A stretch of DNA of 33,335 nucleotides from Myxococcota bacterium (lineage in GTDB: Bacteria > Myxococcota_A > UBA9160 > SZUA-336), in NCBI GenBank assembly GCA_035498015.1, contig DATKAO010000180.1, forward strand, positions 1-33,335, written 5' to 3'. Below are positions 23,210 through 29,625 of this stretch, piece by piece; positions within the stretch are counted from its first letter, which is position 1, and each line of letters starts with the position of its first letter. Position numbers and translations under genes: made by a program. The notes below the pieces were generated by a model that ran no database searches, was not told the origin of the DNA, and saw only the letters and a program-made list of their open reading frames with translations.

Positions 23210-24376
23210 ATGAACTTCGAACCGGACGCCGACTACCAGGGCATCACGGCCGAAGCCGCCAAGCTCGCCGCGCGCTTCGACGACGACTACTGGCTGCTTC
23301 ACGACGAGAAGAAGCAGTTCCCCTGGGAGTTCTACAACGCCTTCGCCGAGGCCGGCTGGGTCGGCGTGCTCGTGCCCGAGAAGTACGGCGGGGCGGGGCT
23401 CGGAGTGACTCACGCGGGCGCGCTGTTGCGCGCCGTGGCGGGCAGCGCGGGCGCGATGAACGCGGCGTCGACCATGCACCTGTCGATCTTCGGCATGGGG
23501 CCGGTCATCCACCACGGCTCCGAGGCGATGAAGGAGAAGTATCTCCCGCCCACGGCGACCGGGAAGCTGCACGTCTCGTTCGGAGTCACCGAGGACGACG
23601 CCGGCACCGACACCTCGCGCATCCGCACGTTCGCGCGCCGCGACGGCGAAGGCTGGGTCGTGAACGGCAAGAAGGTCTGGAACACCAAGGCCCAGCAGGC
23701 GCAGAAGATCCTGTTGCTGGCGCGCACCACGCCCCGCGAGGAGTGCGCGCGGCGGCTCGACGGCATGACGCTGTTCCTCGCGGACCTCGACCCCAAGCAC
23801 GTCGAGATCCGCGAGATCCCCAAGCTCGGCCGCAATGCCGTGAACTCGAACGAGGTGTTCATCCACGACCTGCCCGTGTCGAACGCCGACGTGGTGGGCG
23901 AGGTCGGGCGCGGCTTCTACTGCCTGCTCGACGGCATCAACCCGGAGCGGATCGTGATCTCCGCCGAGGCGGTCGGCATCGGCTTCCGGGCGCTCGAGCG
24001 GGCGGTGGCCTACGCGCGCGAGCGCATCGTGTTCGATCGGCCGATCGGCCAGAACCAGGCGATCGCCCACCCGCTCGCCGACTCGTACAGCGAGCTCGTG
24101 GCGGCGGAGCTCTTGTGGCAGAAGGCCGCGTGGACCTACGACCGGGGCGAGCCGGCCGGCCCGCTCGCCAACATGGCGAAGGTCCGCTGCGCGGACGCCT
24201 CCTTCCGGGCCTGCGACCGGGCGCTGCAGACGCTGGGCGGCTTCGGCTACGCGCGGGAATTCCACGTCGAGCGCTACTGGCGCGAGGCCCGGCTGATGCG
24301 GCTGGCGCCGATCTCCCAGGAGATGGCGCTGAACTTCGTGGCGGAGCACGTGCTGGACCTGCCTCGCTCGTATTGA
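23210..24376 (+). CDS. Acyl-CoA dehydrogenase (APISQEM-type C-terminus)
   Basis: A 388-residue FAD flavoenzyme that oxidises an acyl-CoA to the 2-enoyl form. LVPEKYGGAGLGVTHAG, FGVTEDDAGTDTSRI (flavin contact), WVVNGKKVWNTKAQQAQ, IVFDRPIGQNQAIAHPLADS and QTLGGFGYAREFHVERYWRE are all standard. The C-terminus LAPISQEMALNFVAEHVLDL belongs to a branch in which the usual IYEGT catalytic loop is replaced. The Glu in SQEM sits near where the base would be, but I cannot confirm it. ATG 23210 lacks a Shine-Dalgarno sequence and has TAGAAT 7 nt upstream. It is followed after 161 bp by the haem A synthesis operon, which has its own promoter. Confidence 0.92.
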   Translation: MNFEPDADYQGITAEAAKLAARFDDDYWLLHDEKKQFPWEFYNAFAEAGWVGVLVPEKYGGAGLGVTHAGALLRAVAGSAGAMNAASTMHLSIFGMGPVIHHGSEAMKEKYLPPTATGKLHVSFGVTEDDAGTDTSRIRTFARRDGEGWVVNGKKVWNTKAQQAQKILLLARTTPREECARRLDGMTLFLADLDPKHVEIREIPKLGRNAVNSNEVFIHDLPVSNADVVGEVGRGFYCLLDGINPERIVISAEAVGIGFRALERAVAYARERIVFDRPIGQNQAIAHPLADSYSELVAAELLWQKAAWTYDRGEPAGPLANMAKVRCADASFRACDRALQTLGGFGYAREFHVERYWREARLMRLAPISQEMALNFVAEHVLDLPRSY

Positions 24377-24424
24377 AGGAGCCGCAGCCGAAGGTTGCAG
24401 GCGCGCTTGCCGCCCCCCGCGCGC

Positions 24425-24454
24425 TTGACCCCTTCCGGACCGCGCCAGTACCCT
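24425..24454 (+). promoter_or_regulatory. Candidate sigma-70 promoter of the ctaA-ctaB operon
   Basis: TTGACC (24425-24430, 5 of 6 to TTGACA) and TACCCT (24449-24454) are 18 nt apart in the 161-bp gap before ctaA. The predicted leader is about 75 nt and contains GAAAGGGA shortly before the GTG. Nothing else is seen in this gap. Confidence 0.55.
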
Positions 24455-24537
24455 CCGCGCCGTCCGTTGCGGCCTGCTGGGGGCGCGCCGCCTTCTCCTC
24501 CGTGCGTTCGCGCCCTCGAGAAAGGGACCGGACCGAA

Positions 24538-25479
24538 GTGACTTCCCTCCCCGAAGACCGCCGGGTGGCGCTGCGCGCCGGCCGGGCCGCCGCCGTGCTG
24601 GCGGGGGCCGCCTGGCTCTTGATCGTGATCGGCGCGCTCGTGCGCGCGCACGGGGCGGGTCTCTCGTGCCCGGACTGGCCGCTGTGTCACGGACGGCTCG
24701 TGCCCGATTTCGACGCGCGCATCGCGCTCGAGTGGGGTCACCGGCTGTTCGCGGGGACCTTGGGCTTCGGCGTGGCCGGCGTGGCGCTCGCGCTCTTGCG
24801 CCGGCGCGCGCTGCGGGCGCGCTTCGCGCGCTCGCTCGCGGCGATCTTCGCGCTGCTCGGCACGCAGATCGTGCTGGGCGGACTCACCGTGCTGCTCGGG
24901 CTCGCGCCCTGGACGGTGACTGCGCACCTCGTGACCGGGAATCTGTTTGCGCTCGCGCTCGCCTGGCTGGCGCGCGACCTGCTCGACGCCGCGCGCGAGA
25001 CGCCGCGCCCGCGCGCGAGTCTCTCGCCCTCGAGCGCGCGGCTGGTCTGGCTGACCGGCGCGCTCGTGGCGCTGCAGGTCGTGCTGGGCGGGCTCGTGTC
25101 GAGTCACTATGCGGGCCTGGCGTGCGCGACCTTCCCGCTGTGCAACGGCGACTCGCTCGCGCCCACGCTCAGCGGCCCGGTCGGGCTGCACGTGCTGCAC
25201 CGCACGAACGCCTACGCGCTGGCCGCGGCCTACCTGGCGCTGGCCTGGCGCACGCCGGGGCTGGCGCGCGAGGGCGTGGCCCTGGTGTTCACGCAGATCA
25301 TCGTGGGCGCGGCGAACGTGCTCCTGCGGCTGCCGGTCGAGGTGACCGCGCTCCACTCGGCGTTGGCGGCCGGGATCGTGCTCACCACCGGCCTGCTCGC
25401 GCGCGACGCGCTGCACGCGCGGGTCGCCCCCAAGGGAGCCGGCGCTGCGGAGCGCGGGCTGGTGGGAGCGGCGCGATGA
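24538..25479 (+). CDS. ctaA: Haem A synthase (COX15/CtaA)
   Basis: Oxidises the C8 methyl of haem O to a formyl group, giving haem A for cytochrome aa3-type terminal oxidases. The 313-residue protein has eight hydrophobic helices in two similar halves. Probable haem-ligand His residues occur in EWGHRLFAG and TAHLVTGN of the first half, and in LHRTNAYAL and TALHSALAAG of the second. Cys pairs are visible in SCPDWPLCHG and ACATFPLCNG. GTG 24538 precedes a basic stretch and helix 1; the frame is open upstream only through spacer and the dehydrogenase gene. The stop overlaps the ctaB start (ATGA). Its presence implies aerobic respiration with a haem A oxidase encoded elsewhere. Confidence 0.94.
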   Translation: MTSLPEDRRVALRAGRAAAVLAGAAWLLIVIGALVRAHGAGLSCPDWPLCHGRLVPDFDARIALEWGHRLFAGTLGFGVAGVALALLRRRALRARFARSLAAIFALLGTQIVLGGLTVLLGLAPWTVTAHLVTGNLFALALAWLARDLLDAARETPRPRASLSPSSARLVWLTGALVALQVVLGGLVSSHYAGLACATFPLCNGDSLAPTLSGPVGLHVLHRTNAYALAAAYLALAWRTPGLAREGVALVFTQIIVGAANVLLRLPVEVTALHSALAAGIVLTTGLLARDALHARVAPKGAGAAERGLVGAAR

Positions 25480-26336
25480 ACGCGTATCTCGCGCTGACCA
25501 AGCCCCGCCTGCTGCCGCTCGTCTTGTTCTCGGGCCTGCCCGCGCTGGTGCTGGCCGAAGGTCACTGGCCGTCGCTCGGGCTCGCGGCCTGGACGCTCCT
25601 CGGCACGGCGCTGGCGGCGGGCGCGGCGAACGCGCTCAACAGCTATCTCGAGCGCGACCTCGACGCGCGCATGCTGCGCACGCGCACGCGGCCGCTGCCG
25701 GCGGGCGTGCTGCGGCCCGAGCGCGCGCTCGCGCTCGGCTTGGTTCTGTCGGTGCTCGGCACCGGCGTGTTGTGGCTCGCGGCGGGCCCCGCGCCCGCGG
25801 GCATCGCGCTGGCCGCGATCCTCTTCTACGTGTTCGTGTACACGCTGTGGCTCAAGCCGCGCACGCCGTTCGCGGTGGTCGCGGGCGGTGTCTCGGGCGC
25901 GATCGCGCCGCTCATCGCCGACGCCGCCGCCGACGGCCGGATCTCGCTCGCCGGCTGGATCCTGTTCGCCATCATCTTCCTGTGGCAGCCGCCGCACTTC
26001 TACGCGATCGCCATGAACCACCGCGCCGACTACCAGCGCGCGGGCTTCCCGATGCTGTTCGACCGCATCGGCGACCGGGCGACCTGCCAGCGCAGCCTGC
26101 TCTGGATCCTGTCACTCCTGCCTGTGACTCTCGCGCCCGTGTGGCTGGGCATGCTCGGCTGGGGCTACGGCGCAGTGACTCTGGGGCTCTGGGCCTGGTT
26201 CTTCGCGGCGGCCGTCGGGCTGCTGCGCCGGCAGGACGCGCCAGCGGCGAAGAAGACCTTCCGCGTGTCGCTCGTGTATCTCATGGGCACGTTCCTGGCG
26301 ATGCTCGTCGACCTCGCGCTGCGGAGCGCCGCATGA
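25476..26336 (+). CDS. ctaB: Protohaem IX farnesyltransferase (haem O synthase, COX10/CtaB)
   Basis: UbiA-family prenyltransferase that attaches farnesyl to haem B to make haem O, the substrate of the ctaA product encoded just upstream. At 286 residues, with about eight helices, it has the usual size. NSYLERDLDARMLRTRTRPL is the first Asp-rich metal-diphosphate motif, and HRADYQRAGFPML is the second. LWQPPHFYAIAMNHR precedes it, as expected. ATG 25476 overlaps the ctaA stop, and the ctaB stop overlaps the next gene's ATG, both as ATGA. GGGAG sits about 8 nt before the start. Strong co-translation is expected. Confidence 0.95.
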   Translation: MNAYLALTKPRLLPLVLFSGLPALVLAEGHWPSLGLAAWTLLGTALAAGAANALNSYLERDLDARMLRTRTRPLPAGVLRPERALALGLVLSVLGTGVLWLAAGPAPAGIALAAILFYVFVYTLWLKPRTPFAVVAGGVSGAIAPLIADAAADGRISLAGWILFAIIFLWQPPHFYAIAMNHRADYQRAGFPMLFDRIGDRATCQRSLLWILSLLPVTLAPVWLGMLGWGYGAVTLGLWAWFFAAAVGLLRRQDAPAAKKTFRVSLVYLMGTFLAMLVDLALRSAA

Positions 26337-26791
26337 GTCGCGTCTGGTCCGTCCTCGTGCTGGCGGCGCTCGTCGCTGCGTGCGGGGGCGGGGAGAAGAA
26401 GAGCGAGCCCGCGGCGCCGCCCTCCACGTCGCTCGAGACCGGCACGCCGGCCACGCCCACCGCGCCGCCGCCGGCCGCGCCGGTGCCCTCGGGCAACCTG
26501 CGCGGCGACGCCGAAGCCGGTAAGGCCCTGTACGCGCAGTACTGCGCCACCTGTCACGGTGCGGGCGGCAAGGGCGACGGTCCGGTCGCGGCCACGCTCA
26601 ACCCCAAGCCCGCGAATCACACCGACCACGTGTTCATGGCGGGACTCAGCGACCAGCACCTCTACCAGGTGATCTCGAAGGGCGGCGCCTCGGTCGGAAA
26701 GTCGCCGATGATGGCGCCCTGGGGCGGGGTGATCAACGATCAGGGCATCAAGGACCTGATCGCCTTCCTGCGCCAGCTCTCCAACACCTGA
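26333..26791 (+). CDS. Lipoprotein monohaem cytochrome c
   Basis: A 152-residue c-type cytochrome. The signal sequence ends in a lipobox (ALVAAC, Cys17), so the mature protein is probably a lipid-anchored periplasmic electron carrier. After a Pro/Ala/Thr-rich linker (about residues 25-55) comes a class I cytochrome domain with CATCHG (C71, C74, H75) and a distal Met in SPMMAPWGG (126 or 127). Helices GDAEAGKALYAQY and IKDLIAFLRQL frame the fold. It overlaps ctaB by 4 nt, so it is made with the haem A enzymes. It may feed electrons to a terminal oxidase, or bind haem during assembly. No oxidase subunit is in the window. Confidence 0.9.
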   Translation: MSRVWSVLVLAALVAACGGGEKKSEPAAPPSTSLETGTPATPTAPPPAAPVPSGNLRGDAEAGKALYAQYCATCHGAGGKGDGPVAATLNPKPANHTDHVFMAGLSDQHLYQVISKGGASVGKSPMMAPWGGVINDQGIKDLIAFLRQLSNT

Positions 26792-26798
26792 GGGGGTC

Positions 26799-27233
26799 AT
26801 GGCGCGCAGGCGATTCGCGGCGCTCCTCCTGGTCGTGACCGCCGGCCTGGCTGGCTGCCTGCCGATCCCGCACACGGTGCGGGTCACGGGACGAGTGAGT
26901 GGCACGGTGACTCGCAACGAGAAGCCCGTGGCCGGCGCGCGCGTGATGGTGGCGGCCGATCCGTCGTGCATTGCGCCGGTACGTGAAGCGGTCACGAAGG
27001 AGGACGGCGCCTTCGACCTCGCACCCTTCCACAAGTGGGTGCCGATCATCGACCTGGCCTATGGAGGTGAGTCCAACCTCCCGGAATCCGTCTGCGTCGA
27101 GACACCCGAAGAGGGCCGGCGCGCCGGCTATTCGCGCGGCGGCAGCACCACGCCCGAGGACATCGTGTTGCGCTGCGAGCTCACGGTGCCGCCCAAGGGT
27201 AAGAGCGGCTGCATCGTGGTCTCGGGGCAGTGA
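26799..27233 (+). CDS. Lipoprotein with a carboxypeptidase-regulatory-like domain
   Basis: A 144-residue predicted lipoprotein: MARRRFAALLLVVTAGLAGC gives a twin-basic start, a hydrophobic stretch and a lipobox (LAGC). The mature part reads TGRVSGTVTRNEKPVAGARV, then TKEDGAFDLAPF, the beta-sandwich pattern of CarboxypepD_reg-like domains, which bind sugars or act as structural modules. Three further Cys residues in the mature protein could form disulfides. It starts 7 nt after the cytochrome c stop with GGGGG directly upstream, so it belongs to the haem A operon. I know of no role for such a protein in oxidase assembly, so the link is only by position. Confidence 0.75.
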   Translation: MARRRFAALLLVVTAGLAGCLPIPHTVRVTGRVSGTVTRNEKPVAGARVMVAADPSCIAPVREAVTKEDGAFDLAPFHKWVPIIDLAYGGESNLPESVCVETPEEGRRAGYSRGGSTTPEDIVLRCELTVPPKGKSGCIVVSGQ

Positions 27234-27246
27234 CCGTGCGCAGCCG

Positions 27247-27274
27247 CTGAAAGCCCCGCCCGAGAGCGTATGAT
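27247..27274 (+). promoter_or_regulatory. Promoter-like CTGAAA/TATGAT placed for a leaderless DUF2252 mRNA
   Basis: TATGAT (27269-27274, 5 of 6) ends 8 nt before ATG 27283. CTGAAA (27247-27252, 4 of 6 to TTGACA) lies 16 nt upstream of it. There is no ribosome site between the -10 and the ATG. This is the best -35/-10 pair among the putative leaderless starts. Confidence 0.5.
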
Positions 27275-27282
27275 GGCGCCGG

Positions 27283-28674
27283 ATGGTGACTCGCCGCGCG
27301 GTATCGAAGAGGGCGCATCCACCTCGCCCGTCGCCCGCCGAGCTCTACGCGCAGGGCAAGAGCCTGCGCGACAAGTGCGCGCGCGGCGCGCACGCGCACT
27401 GGAAGCCCGGCTCGCGGCGGGCGAGCCCGCTCGACCTGCAGCGGCTCTCGAACGCGGGCCGGATCGAGAGCCTCGTGCCGATCCGCAACGGCCGGATGCT
27501 CAAGAGCCCGTTCTCGTTCTATCGCGGCGCTGCGCTCAACATGGCGCTCGACCTGGCGCGCTCGCCGCGCACGGGACTGCGCGTGCAGGCCTGCGGCGAC
27601 GCGCACCTCTTGAACTTCGGGGGCTTCGCCACGCCGGAGCGGCGCGTGATCTTCGACATCAACGACCTGGACGAGACACTTCCCGCGCCTTGGGAGTGGG
27701 ACGTCAAGCGCCTGGCCGCGAGCTTCGTGCTGGCCAGCCGCAGCAACGGCTTCACCGACCGCCGCGCGCGCGAGGCGGTGCGCGCCTGTGTCCGCTCCTA
27801 TCGCGAGCGCATGCTCGAGTACGGCGAGATGCGCTCACTCGACGTCTGGTACTCGCGCATCGACCTCAGGGACGTGATCGTCGACCTCGACGACAGCGAA
27901 GCGCGCCGGCGCATCGAGAAGAGACTGGCCGAAGCGCGTGCGCGCGACGTCGTCGAGCACGACTTCCCGAAGCTCGCCGCCATGCGCGGCCAGCGGCCGG
28001 TGATTCGCGACAACCCGCCCCTGGTCTACCACCCGCAGGGCGCAGAGGAGCTGCTGGGCCGCGCGCACGCCGCCTTCCACGCCTACCGCGACTCGCTACA
28101 GGACGATCGCCGCGTGCTGCTCGACCGCTACGAGCTCGCCGACATCGCCGTGAAGGTGGTCGGCGTCGGCAGCGTGGGCACGCTGTGCGCGGTGTTGCTC
28201 ATGATGGCGCGCAAGGACGACCCTCTGTTCCTGCAGGTGAAGGAGGCGCGCGCATCGGTGCTGGAGCGCGCGGCCGGAAAGAGCCGCTACGAGAATCACG
28301 GCCAGCGCGTGGTGTGCGGCTACCGGCTGATGCAAGCGGCGAGTGACATCTTCCTGGGCTGGACGGTGGGCATGGAAGGCCGGCACTTCTACGTGCGACA
28401 GCTGCGCGACGCGAAGATCAGCCCGTACGTCGAGCTGTTCACCCCGGTCACGCTCGTCCAGTACGCGAACCTGTGCGGCTGGGCGCTGGCGCACGCGCAC
28501 GCGCGCTCTGGCGAGCCGGCGGCGATCGCGGGCTACCTGGGGCACAAGGACCAGTTCGACCGCGCGATCGCGAAGTTCGCGATCGCCTATGCGGACCAGA
28601 CCGAGCGCGACCACGAAGAGCTGCGCAAGGCCGCGCAGGCGGGGCTGCTCGACGTGGAGATCGAGGGAGAGTGA
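27283..28674 (+). CDS. DUF2252-family protein, kinase-like motifs
   Basis: A 463-residue member of DUF2252, a family of unknown function. Signature segments are SPFSFYRGAALNMALDL, then QACGDAHLLNFGGFATPER, VIFDINDLDETLPAPWEWDV, and later DPLFLQVKEARASVLE. The GDAHLLN and FDINDLDE pair resembles the catalytic loop and metal Asp of aminoglycoside-phosphotransferase-like kinases (HGD-x-H-x-x-N, then D-x-D), so a small-molecule kinase is a reasonable guess, not a known fact. ATG 27283 is chosen; GTG 27286 directly follows. TATGAT ends 8 nt upstream, without a Shine-Dalgarno sequence. A GST gene follows after 3 nt, so the two are surely co-transcribed. Confidence 0.88.
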   Translation: MVTRRAVSKRAHPPRPSPAELYAQGKSLRDKCARGAHAHWKPGSRRASPLDLQRLSNAGRIESLVPIRNGRMLKSPFSFYRGAALNMALDLARSPRTGLRVQACGDAHLLNFGGFATPERRVIFDINDLDETLPAPWEWDVKRLAASFVLASRSNGFTDRRAREAVRACVRSYRERMLEYGEMRSLDVWYSRIDLRDVIVDLDDSEARRRIEKRLAEARARDVVEHDFPKLAAMRGQRPVIRDNPPLVYHPQGAEELLGRAHAAFHAYRDSLQDDRRVLLDRYELADIAVKVVGVGSVGTLCAVLLMMARKDDPLFLQVKEARASVLERAAGKSRYENHGQRVVCGYRLMQAASDIFLGWTVGMEGRHFYVRQLRDAKISPYVELFTPVTLVQYANLCGWALAHAHARSGEPAAIAGYLGHKDQFDRAIAKFAIAYADQTERDHEELRKAAQAGLLDVEIEGE

Positions 28675-28677
28675 GTC

Positions 28678-29442
28678 GTGGGCTTCGTGCTGTACCACTC
28701 GTTCTATTCCACCTGCAGCCAGAAGGTGCGCATCGCGCTGGCCGAGAAGGCCGTCGACTGGCAGTCGCGTGTGATCGACTTCGCGCGCCAGGAGCAGCTC
28801 GCGCCGGAGTATCTCGAGCTCAATCCCAACGGCGTGGTGCCCACGCTCGTGCACGACGGCCAGCCGGTCGTCGACTCGTCGTGCATCCTCGAGTATCTCG
28901 ACGAGGTGGTGCCCGAGCCTGCGCTCTCGCCGCCCACGGCGCTGGGCCGCGCGCGCATGCGCGCCTGGCTGCGCTACTTCGAGGAAGTGCCGACCGCGGC
29001 CGTGCGCGTGCCGTCGTTCCAAACCACCTTCCTGCCCATCCTGCGCAAGCTGCAGAGCGCCGCCCAATTCGACGCCGCCGGCGAGCAGCGCCCGATCCGC
29101 AAGGGCTTCTACCGCAAGATGAACTCGGGCCGCGGCTTCTCGCAGGAGGAGCTCGACAGCTCGCGCGAGCAGCTCGAGCAGACCGTCGCGCGCATCGACG
29201 CCGCGCTCGAGCGCGGCCCCTGGCTGCTCGGCGAGCAGTTCACGCTGGCCGAGTGCTGCGTCGCGCCGCTCGTCGACCGCATGGACGACCTCGGCATGCA
29301 GTCACTCTGGTCGGCCCGCCCGCGCTTCGCCGACTGGCTCGCGCGCCTGCGCGCACGCCCGTCCTTCACGAAGGCCTTCGAGCTCGGGTCGCGCCTGTCG
29401 GAGCGACCCGAGTTCGCGAGCGTCCTGCCGAGCCGAACGTAG
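28678..29442 (+). CDS. Glutathione S-transferase family protein
   Basis: A 254-residue GST, longer than the other one in this window. HSFYSTCSQKVRIALAEKAV has a Ser-Thr-Cys-Ser stretch at the active-site loop, so either Cys or Ser may be the catalytic residue. NPNGVVPTLVHDGQPVVDSS holds the cis-Pro and the glutathione contact (DSSCILEYLDE). The C-terminal domain has WLLGEQFTLAECCVAPLVDR, the helix-6 box. An insertion of roughly 40 residues before the C-terminal helices is unlike small bacterial GSTs. GTG 28678 lies 3 nt after the DUF2252 stop, with GAGGGAGAG upstream. The stop TAG is part of an ACGTAG word that recurs at the end of each downstream repeat unit, so the repeats begin right at the gene end. 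Confidence 0.9.
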   Translation: MGFVLYHSFYSTCSQKVRIALAEKAVDWQSRVIDFARQEQLAPEYLELNPNGVVPTLVHDGQPVVDSSCILEYLDEVVPEPALSPPTALGRARMRAWLRYFEEVPTAAVRVPSFQTTFLPILRKLQSAAQFDAAGEQRPIRKGFYRKMNSGRGFSQEELDSSREQLEQTVARIDAALERGPWLLGEQFTLAECCVAPLVDRMDDLGMQSLWSARPRFADWLARLRARPSFTKAFELGSRLSERPEFASVLPSRT

Positions 29443-29450
29443 CCGGTTTA

Positions 29451-29620
29451 GCCGATCAGGAAGGCCGGTCCGCGGCCGCCCGCGGCCGGCCGTGCAAGCG
29501 CCGAAGGCGCGCGCAGTGAGCCGCGAGCGAACGTAGCCGATCAGGAAGGCCGGTCCGCGGCCGCCCGCGGCCGGCCGTGCAAGCGCCGCAGGCGCGCGCA
29601 GTGAGCCGCAGGCGAACGTA
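29451..29620. repeat. Two tandem 85-bp direct repeats with internal hairpins
   Basis: Unit 1 is 29451-29535 and unit 2 is 29536-29620. They differ at only three positions (29504/29589, 29525/29610, 29526/29611). Each has a long GC hairpin (unit 1: 29463-29475 pairing with 29480-29491, one bulged T) and a short one (GCGCC 29498-29502 with GGCGC 29506-29510, 3-nt loop). The word CGAACGTA closes both units and also occurs at the GST stop (29434-29441). A degenerate third start (GTCAATTAGG, 29621-29630) runs into the end of the next gene. It lies between convergent stops, so a termination or mRNA-stabilising role is plausible. No open frame here looks like a real protein. Confidence 0.9.
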
Positions 29621-29625
29621 GTCAA

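Noticed and set aside
29463-29510. A classical intrinsic terminator in the repeat
   Set aside because: The hairpins are strong but no T-tract follows them on either strand, so rho-independent termination is not supported.
29451-29620. CRISPR array
   Set aside because: There are only two contiguous 85-bp units, with no spacers between them and no cas genes; it is a tandem duplication.
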